Positions 45,362 to 55,455 of a stretch of 64,000 bases of DNA are shown piece after piece; the stretch's first letter is position 1; each line of letters opens with the position of its first letter. The DNA lies in NCBI GenBank assembly GCA_002699085.1, contig PAAR01000006.1:1-64000 (forward strand). The letters are read 5' to 3'. A model generated the notes under the pieces. It had not been told where the DNA came from. It worked only from the letters and a program-made list of their open reading frames with translations, and did not search any database. This stretch comes from Micavibrio sp. (lineage in GTDB: Bacteria; Pseudomonadota; Alphaproteobacteria; Micavibrionales; UBA9664). A program made the translations under genes and the position numbers.

Positions 45362-46768
45362 TTACATTTGTGAACCTGGAATCGTCCATTTATGACTCAT
45401 CTTCATAACTGGTTTTTTAGGATGTTTAACTGCCCCAGCTGCTTTTAATCTGTCAGCAACACCATCAAAAGGATTACTCTCAGGTTTCACTTCTACGGAT
45501 TTACGTTCAAATGAAACTGGATTTTTTAAATCACCCAATGAGCCAGTCGTAATTACATTTGCACCATTAAACGTAGATGCAGAAGCCATGGCTATACTTT
45601 TAGCAGAAACACTCAAAGCATCAGCAGGTATTCCACTGCGATCAAATTTAATAGCGCCGCCATCTTCTGGTAATTTCTCTTTCGATGCAGGCTTTTCGTC
45701 CTTATCCATAATGCTACGGCCAGTCGTGCGTGGACGCTTAGATGGCGGCTCATTACCCGCCTTTGCCTCAGGATTATGCTCCGTTCTAGGCTGAGGACCC
45801 GCCTCAGGATCAGCATTTTTATTTGGGTTTGGCGGCGTTTCTATACCATCTATATCCAGCGTTTCTTCATCTAGAGAAGATTTTTTCTCATCTAATAAAC
45901 GTTGTTTATTTTCTATTAGACTTTGTAAGCGTTTCATTTTATCTGAAATGTCTTGCAACTCTGCAGTTTGCTTTGCATTAAGTTTATTTTGATTCGCCTC
46001 TAAATAGATATCCCTTGCAGCCAGCTCAGACTGTTTTATATCATTCTGATGCTCCAATACCTCTTCTTCAAGCACATCAACTTCCACTTGTTTGTGCAAG
46101 CTTTCTAATGTGTCATCTGAGGTCTGGAAATATTTTTCATACTCTTTAAGACGATTAGCATCTTTTTCCGAGAGGTCTTGTTCTGCCTTTAATCTCTTAT
46201 ATTCAGCTAATTCTTCATCAACAACCTCAGGTTTAATGCCATTCTTAATAAGAAGTCTTTTTCTTAGATTGGAAACATATTTCTCTTTATATTTTTTATG
46301 TGTTTTCAACTCATCAACATAAGTTGATGCTGCGGCACCACGTATATCAAAATATTTTTGAGCATATCCTACTGTTAAAAGATTAGCCAATGTCATGCCC
46401 AAACTCATGCGAATTTTAGATGAAATACTTCTTAAACCTTTATCTTTATTATTTTGGTAGTTCTCTAGGTCAATTATTTGTGAAGCACGGCTCGGTCGTC
46501 CACCGAAAGGTATTTTTATTGCCTCGCCGACCGTTTTCACTACTGAAAGAGTTGCTAAACCTAAGGCTGTTCCTGCTGCCCACAAAGCAGCCCCCGCTAG
46601 AACAGGTCCTAGGAACGTTACACCGAGCCATGTTGCGGCAGCAAAAAGAGCTACATTGCCTTTATTTACATATGCTTTAGCGGCCTCTTTCAAAGCCAGC
46701 TTTTTACTATACCCTTTTGGTTCAGGTAGTTTTTTATCCACAAATCTAGAAAAATCATCTTTTTTCAT
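45362..46768 (-). CDS. Hypothetical membrane/coiled-coil protein (468 aa), next to DotA-like gene
   Basis: Residues about 38-75 hold two hydrophobic helices (ALFAAATWLGVTFLGPVLAG, AAGTALGLATLSVV). A long charged helical region follows (about 150-300, e.g. KMKRLQSLIENKQRLLDEKK) with probable coiled coil. The C-terminal third is low-complexity, Pro/Ser/Lys-rich, ending MKMSHKWTIPGSQM. No family found. It lies 31 bases after the DotA/TraY-like gene in the same direction, so it is probably cotranscribed; role as a secretion accessory or effector is only a guess. Confidence 0.55.
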   Translation of the reverse strand: MKKDDFSRFVDKKLPEPKGYSKKLALKEAAKAYVNKGNVALFAAATWLGVTFLGPVLAGAALWAAGTALGLATLSVVKTVGEAIKIPFGGRPSRASQIIDLENYQNNKDKGLRSISSKIRMSLGMTLANLLTVGYAQKYFDIRGAAASTYVDELKTHKKYKEKYVSNLRKRLLIKNGIKPEVVDEELAEYKRLKAEQDLSEKDANRLKEYEKYFQTSDDTLESLHKQVEVDVLEEEVLEHQNDIKQSELAARDIYLEANQNKLNAKQTAELQDISDKMKRLQSLIENKQRLLDEKKSSLDEETLDIDGIETPPNPNKNADPEAGPQPRTEHNPEAKAGNEPPSKRPRTTGRSIMDKDEKPASKEKLPEDGGAIKFDRSGIPADALSVSAKSIAMASASTFNGANVITTGSLGDLKNPVSFERKSVEVKPESNPFDGVADRLKAAGAVKHPKKPVMKMSHKWTIPGSQM

Positions 46769-46799
46769 TTTTACATAATACTATAAACAGGGCTTATAA

Positions 46800-49532
46800 T
46801 CAAGTTCTTTTTGTTTTACCAACTGTTTCCGATAAATCTGGAGACTGCGATGCAGCAACGTCTTTATTAGACATACGTCCTCTAGCCATATGCCCGCCTG
46901 CTTTACCCATGCCACCTGCTGCAGATGCACCTTGCTGACCAATGAACGCACCAGCCACCGCTGTTGCCTGCCCTACGTCTTTAAGAGGATTTTCACGGCC
47001 ATCATTAAAGCCTTGTGCATTAAGACCCATCCATCTCAAAATTTGATTTGGTACAGCGTCAATTAACTTAAACGACGTCATGGCTAAATTATAAGCTATA
47101 ATCACATATACAATTGTATAAAAGAACGGATCTATAAATCCGATATTACCACCACTGGCTGCGCCTGAAAAAGTCACATTTAATAGCGCAATAGAGGAAG
47201 TAAACACCAGATAGCCGCCAATTAAACCAAATACAATGAATATTGGTCTGGTAAAAATACCAAAAAGTAATTGATACCCTGTTGCCGCACCGCCCATAAG
47301 GCCATCACCATCAATACGCAAATGCGCTAATGCCCACAATGGCATTGCAACAATAGCCTCAAATATTTCAGACACCCAGCCAGAAACAGCAAACAAAAAA
47401 TACATATAAGGAGTCAGGGGCAAAATATAGGCCAACGTAAAACCGGCACCTAAACCAACCGAAATAAACATACTCAAAATCATTGTTAGCCCGTCTAAGC
47501 CAACCCAATCAGTGAAAACCACATTAACCCCTACAAGAACAGCTAAACCACCTATAGAACGATAAATTAAATTTGTGCCTATAGCCGATAATTCTGCTAA
47601 TGGATTAGCACCTGCGTCTTCACGAAAGCTAGCAATGCCGCCCCCAATTATATTGGATAAGGTATGAGTAAATAAATCTACACCGTTACCTTTTCTACCT
47701 GTCCTTATATTACCTCCACCATTATCAAACCATGCCACACCCACTTCCATGATGCGCGCCTGATTTTCGCTGAATTTTGTTCTTTTTCTAGCTTTCGTTT
47801 GTTTTTTATCATCTTCATCTATAAACAGGTGGTCCATAATTTTAGGAATAGATGTCTGCTTAGGGCGCGCGTTATTAACCATATCAATGTATTTTGCATT
47901 CAAACGTGCAATTGAATGGAACCACGATGGTGCAACAGCCCACCCACCATGTACCATATCTTCAAATACAAGAGCATCTTTCCCTTTATTAAGAGCCTCT
48001 TGGGCCTCTTCCATATCAACAATAACACGCTCCGCCGCACTATTAATCCATTCTAAAGGTGCCTCACTATAAGGTACGTCCTCTTCACCGAATTCATCAC
48101 TTACAGAATCCGCGTAAGCAACGATTTCTTCTAAATACGTTTTATCCGATCCTTCAGCTCTACCAGTATTGATCTGACTAATGATATTTACCATTTCATG
48201 TAAATAACTTACCTGTATGGACCGTAACACATCACCTTCTGTTTTGGCCTTATCCTCATTGCCTAATTTAACACCAAAAATACCCAAAACCGCATCCGCA
48301 CGATCATCTCTACTTGCTTTTGCTAAATTAATCTCAAATGCACCGCAAAATCGATTAGCTTTATTTGCATGTTTTTTATTAGAATACCTAATCTCAATCT
48401 TACCTGTTTGCATTTGAGGCAAATAATCTAGTAAACCCGCAATCTGTGCTGGCGAAGACATCTCTTTAAAATACTGAGATTTAGAAGAAAAGATTCTACC
48501 CTCCACCTTGGCACCCGAACGTTTGGCAACATCGGCAAGTTCTTCAGGAATATCCATAACTGCAATGCGCTTTACTTGCTTAGCTTTTGACTTATTTCCA
48601 CCCTCATTATACGAGTACATACACATCTCACTAACAAACAAATCGGAAACCAATTGCTCTAAAGAAGAAATGTTCGGGGAAGCAATAATATCTGTAGGCT
48701 CTAGAAAACCTTTACTAAAGGCACGCCAAGCCTGCGTGGCCATACCTGAGCCCATTTTTGCAACATAAAGCGTTGCATATTGTGCTGTATTCAAACCATT
48801 CGCTAATGGGATCAATAATCCAAACGCCAACACAAGTCTTATAGGCGCATAAAAACCATTAAAACGTTTGCCAAAAGGTGTACCAGTTATCGCCGCTTCA
48901 CCAACGACGACAAAAATAAAATAAATCAAAATAAAGATGGCAATAACCAACATTGCCATACTAAACATAGCCAACATTGCATGAAGCCCTGCATGAAAAG
49001 GCGTGCCTGTCATTTCGGTACCAAAAACACCAGTGCCAAAGACACTATCTATAAAGATTAGAGCTAAATCACTTGTAGGATTGGGCGTCTCAAACAAAGA
49101 ACCAATCTCTTGGGCCTGTGCAGTACCTGCATAAAACTCCATACCTGCCCATAAAACAATAAGCCCAATTTGCACCACTATTGCTATAAGTCCAAAAATG
49201 ACCGCCCCAAAGATCAAGACTTGGTCGATGGTTTGACGACTTACAACAACATTCTCCGCTGCGGCAGAAATCACATCACGGAAACCAAATTTACCGATAT
49301 TGGCTGGATTAAGCACAGGATGCTCAGGCTTAATAAGACGAACAGCGCCATAAATCATCGCTAAAAGATAGGCGAAATGGCCAAAACGAGCCCCTAAAGT
49401 CTTTAGGCGGGGGCCAATTCCTGGCAAACAGGCTGTACGCCAATAAGCACCAAAAACACCGCTCGCACGTTGTTTCATACTTTTTTTATTATTTTGAGGA
49501 CCATCTACCATGGCTTGCTGCTGATTATTCAT
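46800..49532 (-). CDS. DotA/TraY family type IVB secretion/conjugation inner-membrane protein
   Basis: 910 residues. Several N-terminal membrane helices (LIFGAVIFGLIAIVVQIGLIVLW, AMLVIAIFILIYFIFVVV), then RFNGFYAPIRLVLAFGLLIPL, which is a recurrent DotA/TraY feature, a large soluble middle region and a C-terminal cluster of helices (TLAYILPLTPYMYFLFAVSGW). DotA and TraY are large polytopic proteins of type IVB (Dot/Icm, IncI) systems. No other dot/icm/tra genes are in the window. The C-terminal tail is Gly/Ala-rich (GQQGASAAGGMGKAGG). Confidence 0.75.
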   Translation of the reverse strand: MNNQQQAMVDGPQNNKKSMKQRASGVFGAYWRTACLPGIGPRLKTLGARFGHFAYLLAMIYGAVRLIKPEHPVLNPANIGKFGFRDVISAAAENVVVSRQTIDQVLIFGAVIFGLIAIVVQIGLIVLWAGMEFYAGTAQAQEIGSLFETPNPTSDLALIFIDSVFGTGVFGTEMTGTPFHAGLHAMLAMFSMAMLVIAIFILIYFIFVVVGEAAITGTPFGKRFNGFYAPIRLVLAFGLLIPLANGLNTAQYATLYVAKMGSGMATQAWRAFSKGFLEPTDIIASPNISSLEQLVSDLFVSEMCMYSYNEGGNKSKAKQVKRIAVMDIPEELADVAKRSGAKVEGRIFSSKSQYFKEMSSPAQIAGLLDYLPQMQTGKIEIRYSNKKHANKANRFCGAFEINLAKASRDDRADAVLGIFGVKLGNEDKAKTEGDVLRSIQVSYLHEMVNIISQINTGRAEGSDKTYLEEIVAYADSVSDEFGEEDVPYSEAPLEWINSAAERVIVDMEEAQEALNKGKDALVFEDMVHGGWAVAPSWFHSIARLNAKYIDMVNNARPKQTSIPKIMDHLFIDEDDKKQTKARKRTKFSENQARIMEVGVAWFDNGGGNIRTGRKGNGVDLFTHTLSNIIGGGIASFREDAGANPLAELSAIGTNLIYRSIGGLAVLVGVNVVFTDWVGLDGLTMILSMFISVGLGAGFTLAYILPLTPYMYFLFAVSGWVSEIFEAIVAMPLWALAHLRIDGDGLMGGAATGYQLLFGIFTRPIFIVFGLIGGYLVFTSSIALLNVTFSGAASGGNIGFIDPFFYTIVYVIIAYNLAMTSFKLIDAVPNQILRWMGLNAQGFNDGRENPLKDVGQATAVAGAFIGQQGASAAGGMGKAGGHMARGRMSNKDVAASQSPDLSETVGKTKRT

Positions 49533-49700
49533 TCTTCTCTCACACCCTTAATAACGCTCAAAAAAATCCTATAAACAAGGACTTAGATAATTCTATACCC
49601 TACACGAACACCTATTATACCACGGCAAATAGGCATCTTTCCACACCTAATCCTAGCCCATCAGGCTTAAAAAAGAGTTAATTTTGAGTGTTTTAGCTTC

Positions 49701-51335
49701 CTAAGCTGCTTTTTGCAGGCGACGCTCTAAATCAGCTTCGTAATCAGCATAATTGCCTTCAAACCAAACGACATTACCGTCGCCCTCATAGGCCAATATA
49801 TGCGTGGCAATACGGTCAAGGAACATACGATCATGCGAGATAACCACAGCACAGCCTGGAAATTCTGTCAAAGCGTCTTCTAAAGCGGATAAGGTCTCAG
49901 TATCCAAATCATTTGTTGGCTCATCTAGCAGTAAAACATTAGATGGTTTACGAAGCATTTTCGCCAAATGCACACGGTTTCTCTCACCACCTGATAAGAC
50001 ACCGACACGTTTTTGCTGATCTGGCCCTCGGAAGTTAAAAGAGGACACATACGCTCGAGACGGCATCTCATACTTACCGAGATTAATATTGTCATCACCA
50101 TTTGAGATTTCTTCCCAAACAGATTTCTTATCATCCAAGCTATCACGAGATTGGTCAATATAACCAAGCTCTACCGTTTCACCGACACGGATTTCGCCAG
50201 AATCGGGTGTTTCATTCCCCGTTAGCATTTTGAACAATGTCGTTTTACCAGCGCCATTCGGTCCAATAATCCCAACGATACCACCGGCCGGCAATTTGAA
50301 GTTCAAATCATTGATAAGGGTACGCCCATTATATGATTTACTTAGACCTTTGGCCTCAATTACCAAATCACCCAATCTTGGCGGCGGCGAGATAACAATC
50401 TGTGCATTGCGCTGCGTATTGTTCTGAGATTTCGCCAATAATTCATGGTATGAATTGATACGCGCTTTTGATTTTGCCTGACGGGCTTTTGGCGACTGAC
50501 GCATCCATTCCAGCTCTTTTTCCAAGGTCTTTTGGCGTGCTGTTTCTTCCTTAGCTTCTTGAGAAAGTCGCTTAGCTTTTGATTCAAGATAGGCTGTGTA
50601 ATTGCCTTCATAAGGAATACCTGTGCCACGATCCATTTCTAAAATCCAGCCCGTCACATTATCCAAGAAATAACGGTCATGGGTAATCATCACCACGGTA
50701 CCTTTATACTCAAGCAAGTGATTTTGTAACCACGCCACAGAAGAAGCATCTAAATGGTTTGTTGGCTCATCAAGCAATAACATATCAGGTTGTTCCATCA
50801 ATAAACGTGCCAAAGCTACACGGCGCTTCTCACCACCTGATAGTTTTTCAACACCAGAATCTGCTGGCGGACATTGTAACGCATCCATGGTTATTTTCGC
50901 CGCACGCTCAGCTTCCCAACCATTCGCTGCATCAATCTCAGCTTGTAACTCGCCCATTTCCGCCATCAATGCATCCATATCAGCATCTGGATTGCCCATC
51001 TCTGCACCAATTTCGTTGAAACGCTGCACCTTATCCATGATGGAACGCATTCCATCCAACACATTCTCAATAACGGTTTTTGATGCATCTAATTGTGGCT
51101 CTTGTTCTAAATAACCAATTTTAGTGCCTTCAGCAGACCATGCTTCACCCGTGAAATCTTTATCACGCCCAGCCATAATTTTAATGAGTGTCGATTTACC
51201 AGCACCATTAGGACCCAACACACCAATCTTAGCACCTGGAAAGAAACTCAAGGTCAAATTATCAATAACTTTTTTGCCGCCAGAATATGTCTTGGACATG
51301 TTCTTCATTACAAAAATATATTCATATGCCGCCAT
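49701..51335 (-). CDS. ettA: Energy-dependent translational throttle protein EttA (ABC-F)
   Basis: ABC-F ATPase that binds the ribosomal E site and gates the first elongation cycle according to ATP/ADP. Two ATPase domains: Walker A GPNGAGKST and GPNGAGKTT, signature LSGGEKRRVALARLL and LSGGERNRVHLAKML, Walker B LLLDEPTNHLD and LLLDEPTNDLD. The inter-domain linker with the P-site tRNA interaction region is present. Order and sequence follow E. coli EttA throughout; 544 residues versus 555. AAGGAG lies before the ATG. A small membrane-protein gene lies 35 bases upstream. Confidence 0.95.
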   Translation of the reverse strand: MAAYEYIFVMKNMSKTYSGGKKVIDNLTLSFFPGAKIGVLGPNGAGKSTLIKIMAGRDKDFTGEAWSAEGTKIGYLEQEPQLDASKTVIENVLDGMRSIMDKVQRFNEIGAEMGNPDADMDALMAEMGELQAEIDAANGWEAERAAKITMDALQCPPADSGVEKLSGGEKRRVALARLLMEQPDMLLLDEPTNHLDASSVAWLQNHLLEYKGTVVMITHDRYFLDNVTGWILEMDRGTGIPYEGNYTAYLESKAKRLSQEAKEETARQKTLEKELEWMRQSPKARQAKSKARINSYHELLAKSQNNTQRNAQIVISPPPRLGDLVIEAKGLSKSYNGRTLINDLNFKLPAGGIVGIIGPNGAGKTTLFKMLTGNETPDSGEIRVGETVELGYIDQSRDSLDDKKSVWEEISNGDDNINLGKYEMPSRAYVSSFNFRGPDQQKRVGVLSGGERNRVHLAKMLRKPSNVLLLDEPTNDLDTETLSALEDALTEFPGCAVVISHDRMFLDRIATHILAYEGDGNVVWFEGNYADYEADLERRLQKAA

Positions 51336-51370
51336 AGTGATCTCCTTGAATTTTTATCTTTATCCAGTCT

Positions 51371-51544
51371 TTAGTAATTGACCGCAAACAGGATCATAAT
51401 AGCAGCCAAAGCGATAAGCAAGCCCGCTTTGGGACTAGCATCATCTTGTATATTACGCATGCGATAATAAAGCATAAACCATACAGGAATAAGACCATCC
51501 ATCATCGACACATAGGCTGAATTAGAGAATAAAAAAAATGTCAC
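51371..51544 (-). CDS. Small two-helix membrane protein (57 aa)
   Basis: Open frame from GTG at 51544 to TAA at 51371-51373. The peptide begins TFFLFSNSAYVSMMDGLIP, has VWFMLYYRMRN and ends KAGLLIALAAIMILFAVNY, i.e. two hydrophobic helices separated by a charged loop. It fits neatly between ettA (35 bases downstream) and the divergent 51598 gene. No strong ribosome-binding site is seen; a start at the ATG 51505 or 51502 would be too short for the first helix. Function unknown. Confidence 0.5.
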   Translation of the reverse strand: MTFFLFSNSAYVSMMDGLIPVWFMLYYRMRNIQDDASPKAGLLIALAAIMILFAVNY

Positions 51545-51597
51545 AAATCAATTTTGATGTCTTGACATAATATAAAAAATTCTTTTATAGATAATAC

Positions 51598-51993
51598 ATG
51601 AATCAAATTTGGACAATTGATATTCGCCCCGCTGCCGAAGAATATGATTACACACATATTACGGAGTCTCTTAGCAAGGCATTTAAGCGTGCCGATCTGG
51701 GACTCTCTTTTAACAAAAAAAACCTATCTGTTACAGTCCCCAATAGCGCTATTATTTTTCATTTCGAAGACATTACAAAAATGAACGCCCATGAAAGACG
51801 TGTCCATAGCTTAGCGGTAATAAACCTTGCGCTAAAAGATACTGCTTTTGTGGTAAAAGCGCTCCACAGCCCCAATGAAAATGCATGTGCGACACTGATC
51901 CCTCACGAACCACGAGTCAAAGCTGTGGATGCCAAAACACGCTTTGCCGAAATTATTGCACGCCATAATCGACGCAGAAATGCTCCAACATGA
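51598..51993 (+). CDS. Hypothetical protein (131 aa)
   Basis: Soluble, mixed alpha/beta (IWTIDIRPAAEEYDY, LSVTVPNSAIIFHFED), with a basic C-terminus (ARHNRRRNAPT). Not recognised. It overlaps 51990-52358 by 4 bases (ATGA), so the two proteins are translationally coupled and may act together. Upstream of putA but separated from it by 51990-52358. Confidence 0.55.
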   Translation: MNQIWTIDIRPAAEEYDYTHITESLSKAFKRADLGLSFNKKNLSVTVPNSAIIFHFEDITKMNAHERRVHSLAVINLALKDTAFVVKALHSPNENACATLIPHEPRVKAVDAKTRFAEIIARHNRRRNAPT

Positions 51994-52358
51994 CCTGGGC
52001 AATTAATTTAAGTTTACCATACATAGATACTGAACATGGCCAAAATGTATTAGAAAACATGCGTAAAACATTATTAGACGTTTTTGCCGCAGCAGAAATC
52101 GGTGCGAGCGCAATTGTCGATGATACAATTCTAACAAACCTAAACCTAAATATTATTACTGTGAACAATGTTTTAGAGCCTTACGGCATGCGTCTTTATG
52201 GTGTTGAGAAATACGGGCAATTAGAATTTAAACTTGATTTCATTGATCCACTGACAAACCGATACACACCAACTAAAGCAATTAAGAAAGCTGGTGTGTA
52301 TGCCCGTCACGCTCTTATAAAAGCAGGCTTCACCCTAACGCCTTGGCACTTCAACTAA
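51990..52358 (+). CDS. Hypothetical protein (122 aa)
   Basis: Soluble mixed alpha/beta protein (NLSLPYIDTEHGQNVLENM, NVLEPYGMRLYGVEKYGQL, KAIKKAGVYARHALIKAGF). No family or motif is recognised. Coupled to 51598-51993 through the ATGA overlap; 66 bases precede putA on the same strand, so an operon is possible but not established. Confidence 0.55.
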   Translation: MTWAINLSLPYIDTEHGQNVLENMRKTLLDVFAAAEIGASAIVDDTILTNLNLNIITVNNVLEPYGMRLYGVEKYGQLEFKLDFIDPLTNRYTPTKAIKKAGVYARHALIKAGFTLTPWHFN

Positions 52359-52424
52359 AAAAGTTCGCACTGCAAAATAAACTTCCCTATACGCGTTTCA
52401 CTGCCTCAGATATACTGACTCTTA

Positions 52425-55412
52425 ATGAATGGCTTATATGCATATAAACATCGGGATGAAAAGCAATGTGTCGACACATTGCTTAAAGCACTACCCTACA
52501 CGTCAACTCAGCAAAAATCTATTGCCGCCTATGCTGGAAAACTTGTGGAACATGTTCGGGTGCGATACAAAAATTCAGCGCCATTACAAAAATTTATCCA
52601 AGAATACAATCTAAGTTCCGCAGAAGGTTTGGCTTTAATGACGCTGGCTGAGGCACTTTTGCGGGTGCCCGATCGTTTAACCGCCAATGCGCTGATCGCT
52701 GATAAACTCAATGCGGCTGATTGGAATCATCACATCAGAACAGCCGATGATATTTTAGTAAAGGTTTCCTCACTCGGTTTAGCCACGTCTAAAGGCGTCA
52801 TCAACTCCCTTGTTAAGCGTATGGGTATGCCCGTTATTCGTGAAGCAACTTTCGGTGCGATGAAAATATTGGGTAATCTATTTGTGCTTGGTCAAGATAT
52901 AGATGATGCCATTAAGCGTGGTAAAGCCATGACAGATCAAGGGTTTTTATATTCTTATGACATGCTTGGCGAAGGGGCACGTACTTTCAAGGACGCCGAC
53001 ACTTATTTCCAAAGTTATTTAAATGCTATTGAAACCGTTGGTGCATTAAACAATGACAAAAGTGGTAATCCTTTAAAAACAAATGGCATTTCAGTCAAAC
53101 TATCTGCCCTTCACCCAAAATATCATTACGCTTTTAAGGAAGAATGCATTCCCAATTTACAAGAAAAACTACTCCATTTAGCGCAGCGTGCCGCCCATCA
53201 CGGTATCGGCTTGACCATGGATGCTGAAGAAGCAGATCGCTTGATGATCTCTTTAGATGTTTTTGAAGAAGTTTCAAAACACAAATCCCTACAAGGATGG
53301 GATGGTTTAGGTTTGGCAGTACAAGCCTATCAAAAAAGATGTTTTGGCCTGATTTCTCACCTTACTGATATGAGCCAAAACCATCACCGTAAATTATGTA
53401 TTCGTCTAGTAAAAGGGGCATATTGGGATACAGAGATTAAACAATCACAATTACTTAATCACCCTGACTATCCCGTCTTTACCCGCAAAAGTAATACAGA
53501 TTTATCCTATCTGGCTGCTGCCCATAAAATGCTGGAAAATCGTGAGCACATCACACCGATGTTGGCGACACATAACGCCCATACTATCGCTGCTGTCCTC
53601 AATTTTGCTGGCAAAAACAAAACAGGCTTTGCTTTCCAGCGCCTGCACGGTATGGGTGAAGATCTTTATGCCAAAGTGGCGGATCAAGATATCCCAATCT
53701 CTATTTACGGTCCCGTTGGCGCACATAAAGATTTATTACCCTATCTCGTCAGGCGGTTATTAGAAAATGGTGCTAACTCGTCTTTCATCAATCAGATTTA
53801 TAACCCCGATCTCTCTGTTGAAGACATTGTCGGCGATCCTGTCAAAGACGTTAAAGAGCATGAAGCGAAACGTCACCTTCTTATTCCATTGCCAAAAGAT
53901 ATCTACCAACCAGATCGACAAAACTCCCGCGGTATTGACTTAACAGATGATGAGATTGTCAAACCGCTTTACGCTAAAATGCAAAAAACTGCCAGTAAAC
54001 TGCCTAAAGCGCCAAACATTGCAACCAATGTTGATATTGATAAAGCCTTTGAAAAAACAAAGGCGGCTTTTAAAGCATGGTCATCTACCAGTGCCGATCA
54101 CCGTGCCGGCCTGATTGAAAAAGCAGGCCATCTCATTGAAGAGCAAACAGAAAATCTCATGGCTTTATGTGTCAAAGAAGCAGGAAAAACGGTGCCAGAC
54201 TCACTTGCTGATATCCGTGAAGCCGTTGAGTTCGCTCATTATTACGCCGCTCGTGGCCGTGAAGATTTTGCTGGCTTTACTGAATTACAAGGGCCAACGG
54301 GTGAGAAAAATATCTATCGCATGCGAGGGCGTGGCACGTTTGTTTGTATTTCACCATGGAATTTCCCTGTCGCTATTTTTGCTGGGCAAATTATGGCTGC
54401 CCTTATGGCAGGTAATTGCGTTATTGCCAAACCAGCCGAGCAAACCCCAATTATTGCTGATGCTATTATTAAACTCATGCATAAGGCGGGCATTCCAAAA
54501 GATGTACTGGTCTTGCTTTGTGGGGACGGCAAAATTGGCGGACAACTTATTGCCCATAAAAATGTCGCTGGCGTTACCTTCACAGGCTCAACCGCCACAG
54601 CACGCAAAATAAATCAAACACTTGCCAATAAAGAAAATGCACCGATCGTACCATTAATTGCAGAAACAGGCGGCCTCAATGCAATGATTGTTGATAGCAC
54701 TGCTCTTCCAGAACAAGTGGTCGATGATGCGCTGCTTTCTGGTTTTGGGTCAGCAGGCCAACGTTGTTCTGCGCTTCGCCTCTTATGTTTGCAGGAAGAA
54801 ACAGCCGATACCATTATTGAAATGATGATGGGAGCCATGGACACGATGCGTGTTGGTGACCCTTGGAAGCTCCGTTCACAAATCGGGCCGGTCATTGATG
54901 AAGATGCCTTTAACATGCTGAATGCCCATAAGCAGCGCCTAGAAAAAGAAGCAAAAATTTTAAAAATTGTGCCGAATATACCCAGCAAAACACATCAAGA
55001 CGGTCACCCCTATTTTGCCCCTATTTTGGCAGAAATTGATGATATCTCATTCATGGAAAAAGAAGTCTTTGGCCCGATCATTCATGTACTTCGTTATAAA
55101 GCCAAAGATCAGGACAAATTGATTGAGCAAATTAACAATCTTGGTTATGGCCTTACTTTTGGTTTCCATTCTCGTATTTTGGCACAAGCTGACAAAGTTA
55201 TTGATGATGTGCAAATCGGCAATGTCTATATTAACCGCTCTATGATCGGGGCTGTTGTTGGTGTCCAACCATTTGGTGGTCAGGGTCTTTCAGGCACAGG
55301 GCCTAAAGCAGGTGGCCCAAACTATCTCAAACGCTTTGCTTCTGAGCAAGCTGTCTCAATTAACACCACCGCAGCAGGTGGTAATACAACACTAGTTACC
55401 TTAACCGAGTAA
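52425..55412 (+). CDS. putA: Bifunctional proline dehydrogenase / L-glutamate gamma-semialdehyde dehydrogenase
   Basis: Oxidises proline to glutamate in two steps: FAD-dependent proline dehydrogenase (about residues 100-480, TATLDAEE-like TMDAEEADRLMISLD, GVKLVKGAYWD-like RLVKGAYWDTEIK, ATHNAHT and FQRLHGMGE), then NAD+-dependent aldehyde dehydrogenase (about 550-970, PWNFPVAIF, GSTATARKI, catalytic Glu in AETGGLN near 747, and catalytic Cys in GQRCSALR near 780). 995 residues without an N-terminal ribbon-helix-helix, so it is not a trifunctional repressor. An arginine-rich lower-order regulator is not seen nearby. Catabolic role. Confidence 0.97.
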   Translation: MNGLYAYKHRDEKQCVDTLLKALPYTSTQQKSIAAYAGKLVEHVRVRYKNSAPLQKFIQEYNLSSAEGLALMTLAEALLRVPDRLTANALIADKLNAADWNHHIRTADDILVKVSSLGLATSKGVINSLVKRMGMPVIREATFGAMKILGNLFVLGQDIDDAIKRGKAMTDQGFLYSYDMLGEGARTFKDADTYFQSYLNAIETVGALNNDKSGNPLKTNGISVKLSALHPKYHYAFKEECIPNLQEKLLHLAQRAAHHGIGLTMDAEEADRLMISLDVFEEVSKHKSLQGWDGLGLAVQAYQKRCFGLISHLTDMSQNHHRKLCIRLVKGAYWDTEIKQSQLLNHPDYPVFTRKSNTDLSYLAAAHKMLENREHITPMLATHNAHTIAAVLNFAGKNKTGFAFQRLHGMGEDLYAKVADQDIPISIYGPVGAHKDLLPYLVRRLLENGANSSFINQIYNPDLSVEDIVGDPVKDVKEHEAKRHLLIPLPKDIYQPDRQNSRGIDLTDDEIVKPLYAKMQKTASKLPKAPNIATNVDIDKAFEKTKAAFKAWSSTSADHRAGLIEKAGHLIEEQTENLMALCVKEAGKTVPDSLADIREAVEFAHYYAARGREDFAGFTELQGPTGEKNIYRMRGRGTFVCISPWNFPVAIFAGQIMAALMAGNCVIAKPAEQTPIIADAIIKLMHKAGIPKDVLVLLCGDGKIGGQLIAHKNVAGVTFTGSTATARKINQTLANKENAPIVPLIAETGGLNAMIVDSTALPEQVVDDALLSGFGSAGQRCSALRLLCLQEETADTIIEMMMGAMDTMRVGDPWKLRSQIGPVIDEDAFNMLNAHKQRLEKEAKILKIVPNIPSKTHQDGHPYFAPILAEIDDISFMEKEVFGPIIHVLRYKAKDQDKLIEQINNLGYGLTFGFHSRILAQADKVIDDVQIGNVYINRSMIGAVVGVQPFGGQGLSGTGPKAGGPNYLKRFASEQAVSINTTAAGGNTTLVTLTE

Positions 55413-55455
55413 TCAGTTCTTTTCTCTGTACTGCTTTATTGCTAAAACTATTCCT

